A stretch of 64,000 nt of DNA from Amorphoplanes digitatis (lineage in GTDB: Bacteria > Actinomycetota > Actinomycetes > Mycobacteriales > Micromonosporaceae), in contig NZ_JACHNH010000001.1 in the NCBI RefSeq assembly GCF_014205335.1, positions 5,016,501 to 5,080,500 on the forward strand, read 5' to 3'. Both the position numbers and the translations under genes were made by a program. The notes beneath the pieces were generated by a model. That model did no database searches and had not been told where the DNA came from. It saw only the letters and a list, made by a program, of their open reading frames with translations. Positions 40,652 through 49,379 of this stretch are shown piece by piece (position 1 is the first letter of the stretch; the number at the start of each line of letters is the position of its first letter).

Positions 40652-41676
40652 GTGTCCACCTCGTCAATCGATCGCAGCGCGGCGTCCAGCCGCGGATAGA
40701 CCCGCCGGGCGTTGCGTTCGTAGACCTTCTCGCGCTCGGCGGCGGGGAGCCCCAGCGCGTCGATGTAGCGACGGGTGTCGTCGTAGTGGTGGCCGGTGCG
40801 CGGATCGATCCCGCGTACGGCGCCGACCATCTCGGAGCCGAAGAGCAGGTTGCCGGCCTCGATGACGTCGAAGAGCAGGTCGATGCCGGGCTGGTGGTAG
40901 ACGCAGGTGTCGAAGAGGACGTTGCCCATCACCGACTCGGCGGGCGGCCGCCGGCCGAGCATGTCGGCGAGTCCGCGGAAGCGTCCCCAGTGGTACGGCA
41001 CCGCTCCCCCGCCGTGCGGGATGATCAGCCGCAGGCCGGGGAAGGTCTCGAAGAGGTCGGACTCGAGCAGCTGCATGAACGCCGTGGTGTCGGCGTTGAG
41101 GTAGTGCGAACCGGTGGCGTGGAAATTGGGGTTGGTCACGGCGGACACGTGCACCATGGCGGGCACGTCCAGCTCCACCATCGCCTCGTACAGCGGGTAC
41201 CAGGCGGGGTCGGTCAGCGGCGGCGACGTCCAGTGGCCGCCGCTGGGATCGGGGTTGAGGTTGCAGCCGACGAAGCCCAGCTCCTGTACGCAGCGGCGCA
41301 GCTCGGCCACCGAGCGGGAGACGGGCACGCCGGGCGACTGCGGCAGCTGGCAGACGCCGACGAACCGGCCCGGGTAGAGCCCCGCCACCCGGGCGACGAG
41401 GTCGTTGCAGGCCCGCGCCCAGGCGCCGCTGACCGCCTCGTCGCCGAAGTGGTGACCCATCGCGGAGGCGCGCGGCGAGAAGAGGGTGAGGTCGATGCCG
41501 CGTTCGTTCATGAGCCGCAGCTGGCTGTCCTCGACCGAGGCGCGGAGCTCGTCGTCGGAGATCCTCGGGTACGGCGGCGGCCGCTCACCCGCCAGGAACG
41601 CCGCCTGCTGCGCCTCCCGCCAGGACGCGTGCGCGGCCGGCGCGGTCGTGTAGTGACCGTGGCAGTCGATGATCAT
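40630..41676 (-). CDS. ligJ: 4-Oxalomesaconate hydratase (LigJ-type amidohydrolase)
   Basis: A 348-residue amidohydrolase-fold protein. MIIDCHGHYTTAPAA opens with the metal-binding H-x-H; VHVSAVTNPNFHATGSHYLN and IIPHGGGAVPYHWGRFRGL carry further ligands; LLFGSEMVGAVRGIDP is near the C-terminus. These match LigJ, which hydrates 4-oxalomesaconate to 4-carboxy-4-hydroxy-2-oxoadipate in protocatechuate 4,5-cleavage and gallate degradation. GalB does the same step with an unrelated fold. The ATG overlaps the upstream dehydrogenase stop (ATGA). Confidence 0.85.
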   Translation of the reverse strand: MIIDCHGHYTTAPAAHASWREAQQAAFLAGERPPPYPRISDDELRASVEDSQLRLMNERGIDLTLFSPRASAMGHHFGDEAVSGAWARACNDLVARVAGLYPGRFVGVCQLPQSPGVPVSRSVAELRRCVQELGFVGCNLNPDPSGGHWTSPPLTDPAWYPLYEAMVELDVPAMVHVSAVTNPNFHATGSHYLNADTTAFMQLLESDLFETFPGLRLIIPHGGGAVPYHWGRFRGLADMLGRRPPAESVMGNVLFDTCVYHQPGIDLLFDVIEAGNLLFGSEMVGAVRGIDPRTGHHYDDTRRYIDALGLPAAEREKVYERNARRVYPRLDAALRSIDEVDTCDTSRP

Positions 41677-42455
41677 GGCTGTGGGTTCTCCCGGTCTCGC
41701 AGCTCGATGAGCAGGTCACGGGCGGCGGAGGCGATCCGCGGCGGCACGCCGAGCGCGACAAGCTGCTCGCTCGCCGCGGTCATCTCGTCGGCGCGGCGCC
41801 GGGCGTGCCGGCGGGTGCCGTCGACGAGCCGGTCGATGGTGTGCTCGTCGAAGCCGGCCAGCTCGGCGCCGATGTCGTCGCGCAGCCACTGCGCGCATCC
41901 GGCCGCCTCGGCCGCGGCGAGTGCCTCGACCACCGCGGCGGCGACGCCCTTGTAGAACACGCTGCGCAGCAGCTTCCGGGAGATCGCCGCGCCGGCCGGG
42001 CCCGGCTGGACGGTCACGTCGGCGCCGTAGCCGGCGAGGATCCCGGCGTACCGGACGGCGGCGTCGCCGGAGACGAGCATGGGCGTGCGCAGGCCCCGGC
42101 CGGGCACCGGCGCCATGAGCGCGACGTCCGCGACCGCGACGTCGCGGCCGGCGAGCCGCCGCGCCAGCTCGGCCTTCAGCGCCGGCGCCGCGGTGTTGAG
42201 GTCGGCCCAGATCGCGCCGCGGGCGAGCGCGGGCAGCGAGCTCTCCAGCGCGGGCAGGGCGTCGTGCGAGCTGTTGACGCTCAGCACCAGGTCCGCGTCG
42301 CGGACCGCGTCGGCGTCGTCCGACCGGCGCTCCACCCCGGCCGGCGGGTCGGCCCGGGGGTCGAAGCCGCGCACGTCCGCGCCGGCGGCGGCGAGGTCCC
42401 GGCCGATCTCCCGGCCGGCCTCACCGAGCCCCAGCAGGGCGATGCGCACCGTCAT
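41673..42455 (-). CDS. 6-phosphogluconate-dehydrogenase-like oxidoreductase (DUF1932 C-terminal domain)
   Basis: A 260-residue protein: an N-terminal Rossmann domain with GLGEAG at residues 8-13 and VLSVNSSHDALPALESSLPA; a C-terminal DUF1932 helical domain with KLLRSVFYKGVAAAVVEALA, where the Lys is the likely acid/base. Family members oxidise beta-hydroxyacids or related aldehydes. Its place in the operon, with 4-bp overlaps on both sides, suggests it acts on an aromatic-cleavage intermediate (for instance a hydroxymuconic semialdehyde), a step done by an unrelated enzyme (LigC) elsewhere. That is inference. Confidence 0.8.
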   Translation of the reverse strand: MTVRIALLGLGEAGREIGRDLAAAGADVRGFDPRADPPAGVERRSDDADAVRDADLVLSVNSSHDALPALESSLPALARGAIWADLNTAAPALKAELARRLAGRDVAVADVALMAPVPGRGLRTPMLVSGDAAVRYAGILAGYGADVTVQPGPAGAAISRKLLRSVFYKGVAAAVVEALAAAEAAGCAQWLRDDIGAELAGFDEHTIDRLVDGTRRHARRRADEMTAASEQLVALGVPPRIASAARDLLIELRDRENPQP

Positions 42456-43426
42456 GGCGCCGGCGGCACGACGGGGGTGCCGTGCGTGTGGAACGTGTCG
42501 ATGGTCTTCAGGCCCCACGCCTGGCCCTTCGCCCGCTCCTCGCGGGTCCAGCTGATCGTCTTCCAGTCGGGCGCCAGGATCAGCCGGGCACCGGCGTTGC
42601 AGATCTCGATGCGGTTGCCGCCGGGCTCCCACACGTACAGGAAGAAGGTCTGTTGAATGGCGTGTTTGTGCGGGCCGGTCTCGATGTGGACGCCGGCGTC
42701 CAGGCAGACGTCCGCGGTGCGGAGGATCTCCTCGCGGGTGTCGGTGGCGAAGGCGATGTGGTGCAGGCGCCCGCGGGTGCCGGTCCAGTCCTCGGTGTAG
42801 ACCAGGTCGTAGGTCTTGTTGCCGAGCGAGTACCAGACGGCCTGCGGGCCGCCGTCGTCCTTGACGATCTGCTCGGTGCACCGCGCGCCCAGCACGTCGC
42901 GCAGGAACGCCGAGGTGGCCGGGACGTCGGCGGTCAGGTAGTTGACGTGGTCGAGCCGCCGCAGATTCGCGCCCCGGCCGGGATAGGCCGCCGCCTGGTT
43001 CTTCAGCGCCGGCGTGTCGGTGGCGTCCGGCCGGTACCACTCGACGTCCCAGTAGAGGCCGAACTCGTGGCCGTCGGGATCGGCGAAGAGGTAGACCTCG
43101 CCGAGGTGGTGCACGTCGGTGGCGACGCCGCGGCCGAGACCGGTCGCCTCGATCTGCGCGGCGAGCCGGTCGCGGGCCTCCGGGCCCGCGGCCCGCAGGT
43201 AGGTGCGCCCGATGCCGGCGGCGCCGCGCCGCACCAGGCGGATCGTCCAGGACTGGTAGTCGTCCCAGGTGTGCAGGTAGACCGAGTCGTCGTCGCGGTG
43301 CACCTCGCGCAGCGCCATCACCTCGACGAAGAAGTCCCGGGACTCCTCCAGCACGGGTGTGTACAGCTCGATCGGCCCGACGTGTGCGATGTCCCGGCGC
43401 CGGTCCGGATCATGCGTGAGGCTCAT
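42452..43426 (-). CDS. Type I (VOC) extradiol ring-cleavage dioxygenase
   Basis: A 324-residue protein with two VOC modules, the catechol 2,3-dioxygenase arrangement. The catalytic C-terminal module keeps the 2-His-1-Glu iron ligands: His in RRLDHVNYLT, His in GRLHHIAFATD and Glu in GGNRIEICNAG. The N-terminal module begins IAHVGPIELYTPVLEESRDF. In this operon the likely substrate is a trihydroxy- or dihydroxybenzoate such as gallate or protocatechuate. The dioxygenases known for those steps before LigJ (LigAB, GalA) have a different fold, so this would be a replacement. Confidence 0.85.
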   Translation of the reverse strand: MSLTHDPDRRRDIAHVGPIELYTPVLEESRDFFVEVMALREVHRDDDSVYLHTWDDYQSWTIRLVRRGAAGIGRTYLRAAGPEARDRLAAQIEATGLGRGVATDVHHLGEVYLFADPDGHEFGLYWDVEWYRPDATDTPALKNQAAAYPGRGANLRRLDHVNYLTADVPATSAFLRDVLGARCTEQIVKDDGGPQAVWYSLGNKTYDLVYTEDWTGTRGRLHHIAFATDTREEILRTADVCLDAGVHIETGPHKHAIQQTFFLYVWEPGGNRIEICNAGARLILAPDWKTISWTREERAKGQAWGLKTIDTFHTHGTPVVPPAP

Positions 43427-44496
43427 CCGATTGCCTTTCCACTGCGCGGCCAGACGAGGCCGTCGGACAACTTGCGGGCTGTGCGCACGACGGTGCTGCG
43501 GCGGAGCCGGGTCTCGGCGCCGCCGCCGTCCAGGTCCAGGTGCACGTCGAAGACGCCGGTCGGGTGCTCGATGCGGACCAGGCCGCCCTCCGCCGGCGAC
43601 CCGCCGGCGACGGTGCCGGGCGCGAGCACCCCGGCCGCGACGGAGACGCCGCCGAGCACGCCGATCGCGGCGTGCACCCGGTGCGGGATGAAGGTCCGGG
43701 TGGTCACCGTGCCGCCCCGCCGCGGCGGGGACACGATGGTGATCTTCGGAACGGTGGTGTCCCGGACATCGCCGTGGCCCATCGCGGGGCCCGCGGCGAG
43801 CCGGATGGCCTCGATCGTGGACCGCAGGCCGCTGTCGCCCTCGAGCGCGTCCGGCGATTCGTCGCCCTCGACACCCAGGTCGGCGGCGCGCACCAGCACC
43901 ACCGGCATGCCGGCGTTCACGCAGGTTACCTCGACGCCGGCGAACTGATCGACGAGCCGCCCGGTGGGAAAGAGCGGCGCGTCGCCGCCGGGGAACTCCA
44001 GGCGGATGCCCGCGGCGGGGAACGGGGTGCCGGCCATGAGGGTGTCGCCGTCGTACCGCACGCGGCCGCCGGGCGTCCGCACGCGCGCATCGGCGAAGCC
44101 GACCGTTGGATTCATGATCCGGATGCGGACGCCGGTGGTCTCGCCGCTTGCCGCGACCAGCCCCCGCTCGATCGCGAAAGGCCCGACCCCGGCGAGCAGG
44201 TTCCCGCAGGTCTGCGCGTCGGTGACGATCGGCCGGCCGGGCACCACCTGGAGGAAGAGGTAGTCGACGTCGGCGCCGGCGTCGCGCGACGGCCGGACCA
44301 CCGCCACCTTGCTGGTCAGCGGGTGCCCGCCGCCGATGCCGTCGACCTGCCGCTCGTCCGGTGAGCCCATGATGCGCAGCAGCAGGTCGTCGCGCTCGCC
44401 CGGATCGGCGGGCAGGTCGTCGGCGAGGAAGTAGGCGCCCTTGGAGCTGCCGCCGCGCATCTGCATGCAGCGGACCCCGTCGACGTCGTGGCTCAT
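43423..44496 (-). CDS. galD: 4-Oxalomesaconate tautomerase (GalD-type PrpF family)
   Basis: A 357-residue protein of the PrpF/DAP-epimerase fold: CMQMRGGSSKGAYFLADDLP at the N-terminus, ERQVDGIGGGHPLTSKVAVV, DAQTCGNLLAGVGPFAIERG with the catalytic Cys, and CVNAGMPVVLVRAADLG. GalD converts the keto and enol forms of 4-oxalomesaconate in gallate breakdown; PrpF proper acts on methylaconitate. Its company (LigJ and LigK/GalC types) makes the GalD role much more likely. Overlaps both neighbours by ATGA. Confidence 0.85.
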   Translation of the reverse strand: MSHDVDGVRCMQMRGGSSKGAYFLADDLPADPGERDDLLLRIMGSPDERQVDGIGGGHPLTSKVAVVRPSRDAGADVDYLFLQVVPGRPIVTDAQTCGNLLAGVGPFAIERGLVAASGETTGVRIRIMNPTVGFADARVRTPGGRVRYDGDTLMAGTPFPAAGIRLEFPGGDAPLFPTGRLVDQFAGVEVTCVNAGMPVVLVRAADLGVEGDESPDALEGDSGLRSTIEAIRLAAGPAMGHGDVRDTTVPKITIVSPPRRGGTVTTRTFIPHRVHAAIGVLGGVSVAAGVLAPGTVAGGSPAEGGLVRIEHPTGVFDVHLDLDGGGAETRLRRSTVVRTARKLSDGLVWPRSGKAIG

Positions 44497-45191
44497 GCCA
44501 TCGCCTCCGGCAGGCGGTCCACGTACTCCACGCCGAGCGCGGCGAGCAGGGGGCGCAGGTCGTACATGTCGAGGCCGAGGGTGCCGGCGGCCAGCCGCTC
44601 GCGCTTGGCGTCCTCGCTCGCCAGGCGCCGCGCCGCGGCGGCGGCGACCTCCGGGCCCCGGGCCGCCGGCAGGGCGAGGACCCCGTCGTCGTCGCCGACG
44701 ACGATGTCGCCGGGCCGGACGATCTGCCCGGCCGCGACCACGGGGATGTTCACCGAGCCGGGACCGGCCTTCATCGTGCCCTGGGCGTGCACGGCCCGTG
44801 ACCAGACCGGGAATCCCATCTCGCGCAGGGCGGCGAGGTCACGCACCCCGGCGTCGATCACGAGACCGACGACGCCGTGCGCCATGAGCGAGGTCGCGAG
44901 CAGGTCGCCGAACATCCCGTCGGTCGACGGCGAGGTCGTGGTCACGACCAGGACGTCGCCCGGGCGGCACACCTCGACGGCCGCGTGGATCATGAGGTTG
45001 TCCCCCGGCGGGCAGGAGACGGTGATCGCCGGGCCGGCGATCACCACACCGGACTGGCGCGCCCGGATCGCGGGACCCAGCAGGCCGATCCGGCCCGCCG
45101 CCTCGTGGCCGGTGGCGACCCCCGCGCCGCGCAGGGCGGCGATGGTCTCCGGGTCGGCCCGGTCCACGGCCCGTACGACGTAGTGAGTCAT
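44493..45191 (-). CDS. ligK: 4-Hydroxy-4-methyl-2-oxoglutarate/CHA aldolase (LigK/GalC type, RraA fold)
   Basis: A 232-residue RraA-fold protein: SGVVIAGPAITVSCPPGDNL, LLATSLMAHGVVGLVIDAGV and RDLAALREMGFPVWSRAV, holding the metal- and pyruvate-binding G-x3-D and Arg-Asp motifs. LigK/GalC cleaves 4-carboxy-4-hydroxy-2-oxoadipate into pyruvate and oxaloacetate, the last step of the pathway. First gene of the operon, with a strong GAGGAGG ribosome site. Its promoter lies in the divergent operator region. Confidence 0.9.
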   Translation of the reverse strand: MTHYVVRAVDRADPETIAALRGAGVATGHEAAGRIGLLGPAIRARQSGVVIAGPAITVSCPPGDNLMIHAAVEVCRPGDVLVVTTTSPSTDGMFGDLLATSLMAHGVVGLVIDAGVRDLAALREMGFPVWSRAVHAQGTMKAGPGSVNIPVVAAGQIVRPGDIVVGDDDGVLALPAARGPEVAAAAARRLASEDAKRERLAAGTLGLDMYDLRPLLAALGVEYVDRLPEAMA

Positions 45192-45212
45192 CGATCCTCC
45201 TCAGCGGCGCGC

Positions 45213-45264
45213 CGAACGTTACCATGATTGCCTTCACAATTGTTGACAATATCTGTAACGTTCG
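45213..45264. promoter_or_regulatory. Nested divergent operator of the gallate-type locus
   Basis: Outer perfect 10-bp inverted repeat CGAACGTTAC (45213-45222) and GTAACGTTCG (45255-45264). Inside it lies ATTGTTGACAAT (45239-45250), perfect ATTGT/ACAAT arms, matching the TTGT-N2-ACAA form bound by FCD-GntR regulators. It lies between the ligK-type start and the importer start. Confidence 0.7.
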
Positions 45265-45296
45265 CGGCCTCGCCCTCTCGAGCACTGGAGGACCGC

Positions 45297-46268
45297 GTGT
45301 CACGAACCCAATCCCGCCGCATACAAGCCCTCGCCCTAGCCGTCACCGCGGTCCTGCTCGCCGGCGCCTGCGGCACGGACGACAACGGATCGACATCGGC
45401 GTCGGGCAACACCAAGGTGAAGATCGGTGTCATCCCGATCGTCGACGTCGCACCCATCTACCTCGGCCTCAAGCAGGGCTTCTTCACCGCGGAGGGCCTG
45501 GACGTCACCCTCGAGACGGCGCAGGGCGGCGCGGCCATCGTGCCCGGCGTCGTCAGCGGCCAGTACCAGTTCGGCTTCAGCAACACCACGTCGCTGCTGC
45601 TGGCCGAGTCCAAGGGCCTGCCGCTGAAGGTGGTCTCCTCCGGCGTCGCCTCCACCGGCGCGCCGGGCAAGGACTTCGGCGCGGTCGTCGTCAAGGACGG
45701 CAGCCCGATCAAGACCGCGGCGGACCTCGCCGGCAAGCGGGTGGCCGTCAACACCCTCAAGAACATCAACACCACGACGATCAACAAGGTCGTCCGGGAC
45801 GCCGGCGCCGACCCGTCCACCATCAAGTACGTCGAGCTGGCGTTCCCCGACATCGTCCCGGCCATCGCCAAGGGCGACGTGGACGCCGGCCAGCTGGTCG
45901 AGCCCTTCCTGACCATCGCGACCGGACAGGGCGACCGCCAGGTGGTCTCCAACTACGCGGGCACCGACCCCGACCTCACCGTGGCGATGTACTTCACCTC
46001 GCAGGACTACGCCAAGAAGGACCCCGAGGCGGTCGCCGGCTTCACCGCGGCGATGGCCAGGTCGATGGAGTACGCGACATCCCACCCCGACGAGGCGCGT
46101 GCCGCGCTGAACACGTACACGAAGATCGATCGGAAGGTGCAGCAGGAGCTGATCCTGCCGAGGTGGCCGGCCGCCATCGACCGGGACTCGGTGCAGCTGC
46201 TGGCCGACCTGGCCAAGCAGGACGGTTTGATCACCGAGCAGCCGGACCTCGAAACCCTGCTGCCCTGA
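45297..46268 (+). CDS. NMT1/SsuA-type ABC substrate-binding lipoprotein
   Basis: A 323-residue lipoprotein. The signal ends in the lipobox LAGAC (Cys near residue 26), then a Ser/Thr linker and an NMT1/THI5-like domain: KVKIGVIPIVDVAPIYLGLK, FFTAEGLDVTLETAQGGAAI, AGKRVAVNTLKNINTTTINK. The family binds sulfonates, nitrate, pyrimidine precursors or aromatic acids; next to this operon an aromatic acid (gallate, protocatechuate) is likely. GTG start with an ideal CTGGAGG ribosome site; longer readings run into the operator. Confidence 0.88.
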   Translation: MSRTQSRRIQALALAVTAVLLAGACGTDDNGSTSASGNTKVKIGVIPIVDVAPIYLGLKQGFFTAEGLDVTLETAQGGAAIVPGVVSGQYQFGFSNTTSLLLAESKGLPLKVVSSGVASTGAPGKDFGAVVVKDGSPIKTAADLAGKRVAVNTLKNINTTTINKVVRDAGADPSTIKYVELAFPDIVPAIAKGDVDAGQLVEPFLTIATGQGDRQVVSNYAGTDPDLTVAMYFTSQDYAKKDPEAVAGFTAAMARSMEYATSHPDEARAALNTYTKIDRKVQQELILPRWPAAIDRDSVQLLADLAKQDGLITEQPDLETLLP

Positions 46269-47074
46269 TGACCACGGCCACGGCAACGGCACTCACCGGT
46301 CCGGCGCCGCGGTGGCGGCAGCCGGCGCTCGGGGTGCTCGGCCTCGCGCTGGTCGTCGCCGTCGTGGAGGCCCTGCCGCGGCTGGGCATCGTGGACGACC
46401 GGTTCCTGCCGCCGTTCAGCACGATGGCCCGGGCGCTGGCCGAGCAGCTCACCGTCGCGGAGTTCTGGACCGCGCTCGGACAGACGCTGCGCGGATGGGC
46501 GCTCGGGCTGGCGGTCGCCATGATCGCCGGAATCGCGGCGGGCGTGGTGATCGGCAGCGTGCCGGCGCTGCGCGCCGTCACCGCCTCCACCATCGAGTTC
46601 CTGCGCCCCATACCGTCGGTCGCCCTCATCCCGCTGGTGGTCCTGATCTACGGCAGCAGGCCGCAGTCGGCGCTGGTCCTGGTCGTCTACGCGGCGTTCT
46701 GGCAGGTGCTGGTCCAGGTCCTCTACGGCGTCGCGGACGTCGACCCGGTCATCCGCGACACCGCCCGGTCGTACCGCTTCTCCCGCTGGGCGGTGGTGCG
46801 CACGGTCGTATGGCCCACCGCGATGCCGTACGTCGTGACGGGCTTCCGGCTGGCCGCCGCCGTGGCCCTGATCCTGGAGATCACCGCCGAGCTGATCATC
46901 GGAGTCCCGGGGCTCGGCCGGGCGATCGGCGTCGCGCAGAGCTCGGGCGCCGTGGCGCAGACCTACGCGCTGGTGATCGTCGTCGGGCTCGTCGGCGTCG
47001 CCGTCAACGCGTCCGCCCGGGCCGTCGAGCGGCGCGCCCTGCGCTGGCACACCTCGGTACGGAGGGACCTGTGA
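46268..47074 (+). CDS. ABC transporter permease (SsuC/TauC type), first subunit
   Basis: A 268-residue permease with six TM helices and the ABC EAA loop read as YGVADVDPVIRDTARSYRFS, then GFRLAAAVALILEITAELII. Its ATG overlaps the binding-protein stop (TGATG), and its own stop overlaps the next permease (GTGA). Confidence 0.9.
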   Translation: MTTATATALTGPAPRWRQPALGVLGLALVVAVVEALPRLGIVDDRFLPPFSTMARALAEQLTVAEFWTALGQTLRGWALGLAVAMIAGIAAGVVIGSVPALRAVTASTIEFLRPIPSVALIPLVVLIYGSRPQSALVLVVYAAFWQVLVQVLYGVADVDPVIRDTARSYRFSRWAVVRTVVWPTAMPYVVTGFRLAAAVALILEITAELIIGVPGLGRAIGVAQSSGAVAQTYALVIVVGLVGVAVNASARAVERRALRWHTSVRRDL

Positions 47075-47856
47075 ACATCTCCGAGCTGCCGCGCCGGGCG
47101 CTCGTCGCCCTCGGCCTGCCGGCCGTGCTGATCGTGCTGTGGTGGTTCCTGTCGGCGAACAGCACAAGCTTCTTCTGGCCGCCGCTGTCGTCCATCGTGG
47201 AGGCGTTCCCTCGGACCTGGACCGCCGATCCGATCCTGCACGACGTGCTGCCCAGCCTCGCCCGGCTCGCCGCCGGCTACCTGACGGCCCTGGTCGCCGG
47301 GGTCGCCGCGGGAACGGCGATCGGCTCGTCCCGCACGCTGCGTGCCCTGACCGAGCCGGCGCTGGAGTTCCTGCGTGCCGTTCCCCCGCCGGTCCTCATC
47401 CCGGTCATCGCCCTGTTCGCCGGCTACACCGGCTGGACCGCCAAGGTGATCGCGATCGCACTCGGCTGCGTGTGGCCGATCCTGCTCAACACCGTCGAGG
47501 GGGTGCGCTCCCTCGACGAGGTGCTGCGCGACACGGCCCGTTCCTACCGGTTCGGCCGCGCGGCGACCCTGTGGCACGTGGTGCTGCGCGGATCCAGCCC
47601 GCTGATCGCCACCGGCGCCCGCCAGGCGCTGTCCATCGGCGTGATCCTCATGGTCATCAGCGAGCTCTTCGGGGCGAACCGCGGTCTCGGCGCGGCGATC
47701 GTGCAGTTCCAGCGCGGCTTCGCCATCCCGCAGATGTGGACCGGCATCGTCCTGCTCGGACTGCTGGGCGTGACCCTGTCCGGGCTGTTCCGCCTGGTCG
47801 AACACCGACACCTGGCCTGGTACCGCGGGCTGCGCCAGGCAGAACGAGGAGTGTGA
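47071..47856 (+). CDS. ABC transporter permease (SsuC/TauC type), second subunit
   Basis: A 261-residue paralogue of the preceding permease, with the EAA loop EGVRSLDEVLRDTARSYRFG and RGSSPLIATGARQALSIGVI. The two permeases share only the family core, implying a heterodimeric channel rather than recent duplication. GTG start. Confidence 0.9.
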   Translation: MNISELPRRALVALGLPAVLIVLWWFLSANSTSFFWPPLSSIVEAFPRTWTADPILHDVLPSLARLAAGYLTALVAGVAAGTAIGSSRTLRALTEPALEFLRAVPPPVLIPVIALFAGYTGWTAKVIAIALGCVWPILLNTVEGVRSLDEVLRDTARSYRFGRAATLWHVVLRGSSPLIATGARQALSIGVILMVISELFGANRGLGAAIVQFQRGFAIPQMWTGIVLLGLLGVTLSGLFRLVEHRHLAWYRGLRQAERGV

Positions 47857-47860
47857 CAAC

Positions 47861-48661
47861 GTGACCGCAACCGCCGCGCTTGAGGTGGCCGGGCTCGCCA
47901 AGACCTACACGGGCCACGGCGCCGAGGTCGAAGCCGTGCGCGACCTGACGTTCCGGCTCGACAAGGGCGAGCTGGTCTGCATCGTCGGCCCGTCGGGCGC
48001 CGGCAAGACCACCCTGCTGCGCTGCGTGGCGGGGCTGCTCGAGACCACCGGCGGCCGGATCCACCTCGACGGCACCCCGGTGACCGGCCCGCCGGCCGGC
48101 ATGGCGGTGGTCTTCCAGGAGTACGGGCGCAGCCTGTTCCCCTGGCTCACCGTCCGCCGCAACGTCGAGCTGCCCCTGAAGCAGAAGGGGCTGTCCCGCG
48201 CTGACCGCGCCGCCAAGGTCGACGCCGCGCTGGAGTCGGTCGGCCTGCGCGACAGCGCCGACGCCCATCCCTGGCAGCTCTCCGGCGGGATGCAGCAGCG
48301 GGTCGCCATCGCCCGCGCGGTGGCCTACGAGCCGAGCGTCCTGCTGATGGACGAGCCGTTCGCCGCCGTCGATGCGCAGACCCGGGCCGACCTCGAGGAC
48401 CTGGTGCGCCGGCTCTGGCGCCGGCTCGGCGTCACCGTCCTGTTCGTCACCCACGACATCGACGAGGCGGTCTACCTCGGCGAGCGGGTCCTGGTCCTGT
48501 CCAACCGGCCGACGGTGGTCCTGGAGGACGTCCGCATCGACCTGCCCGACGACCGCGATCAGCTCGCGACCCGCTCAGCGCCGCGGTTCGCCGAACTGCG
48601 CAGCCACGTGTACGGGCTGATACAACTGGCGAAGCAGGGTCACCGGCCGGACGCCGCGTAA
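47861..48661 (+). CDS. ABC transporter ATP-binding protein (SsuB/TauB type)
   Basis: A 266-residue ATPase: Walker A GPSGAGKT near residue 44, Q-loop VVFQEYGRSLFPW, signature LSGGMQQR, Walker B VLLMDEPFAAVD, H-loop VTHDIDEAVYL. Completes the four-gene importer. Confidence 0.95.
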   Translation: MTATAALEVAGLAKTYTGHGAEVEAVRDLTFRLDKGELVCIVGPSGAGKTTLLRCVAGLLETTGGRIHLDGTPVTGPPAGMAVVFQEYGRSLFPWLTVRRNVELPLKQKGLSRADRAAKVDAALESVGLRDSADAHPWQLSGGMQQRVAIARAVAYEPSVLLMDEPFAAVDAQTRADLEDLVRRLWRRLGVTVLFVTHDIDEAVYLGERVLVLSNRPTVVLEDVRIDLPDDRDQLATRSAPRFAELRSHVYGLIQLAKQGHRPDAA

Positions 48662-48667
48662 CCTGCG

Positions 48668-49369
48668 ATGACCGACCGAACCACGGCGACACCGAGGAGT
48701 ACCGACGCGATGGACGTGCTGAACGAGCTCCGGGCGGCCATCCTGCGCGGCGAGTACGCGCCGCGCCAGCGGCTCATCGAGACCGAGCTGGTCGAGCGGT
48801 ACGCCACCAGCAGGTTCGTGCTGCGCAACGCCCTCACCCGGTTGGCGAACGAGGGCCTGGTCGAGCTCCAGCCCAACCGCGGCGCCCGGGTACGCGAGAT
48901 CACCCTCGACGAGGCGATCGAGATCACCGAGATCCGGCGGGCCGTCGAGGGGCTGGTGGCGGCCCGCGCGGCGGAGCGGGTCACCGACGACGAGATCGCC
49001 GAGCTGCGGGCGCTGGGCGATCAGATGACCGCGGCGGTGGAGGGCGCGGACATGCTGCGCTACTCCGAGCTCAACGGCCAGCTGCACGCCCGGGTCCGCG
49101 CCATCGCGCGGCACGCCTCCGCCACGAAGATCATCGACCAGCTCAACGGGCAGATGGTGCGCCACCAGTTCCGGCTCTCGCTGGTGCCCGGGCGCCCGGG
49201 TGTGTCGCTTCCGGAGCACCTCGCCATCGTCGAGGCGGTCTGCGCGCGGGACCCCGAGGCGGCCGAGCGGGTCATGCGCGCGCACCTGACGAGCGTGATC
49301 GACGCGCTCACCACGTTCGCGGCGGCACCGACGGCGGCGCGCTTCCACGCGTCGCTGGGCGCCGACTGA
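48668..49369 (+). CDS. GntR family regulator, FCD subfamily
   Basis: A 233-residue regulator: N-terminal winged helix (LNELRAAILRGEYAPRQRLI, then YATSRFVLRNALTRLANEGL and ELQPNRGARVRE); a C-terminal FCD domain with metal-binding His in ELNGQLHARVRAIARH and LPEHLAIVEAV. FCD members usually sense an organic acid. It follows the importer by 6 bp and probably controls both arms through the TTGT-N2-ACAA site at 45239-45250. Confidence 0.9.
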   Translation: MTDRTTATPRSTDAMDVLNELRAAILRGEYAPRQRLIETELVERYATSRFVLRNALTRLANEGLVELQPNRGARVREITLDEAIEITEIRRAVEGLVAARAAERVTDDEIAELRALGDQMTAAVEGADMLRYSELNGQLHARVRAIARHASATKIIDQLNGQMVRHQFRLSLVPGRPGVSLPEHLAIVEAVCARDPEAAERVMRAHLTSVIDALTTFAAAPTAARFHASLGAD

Positions 49370-49379
49370 CGCGGACGGA

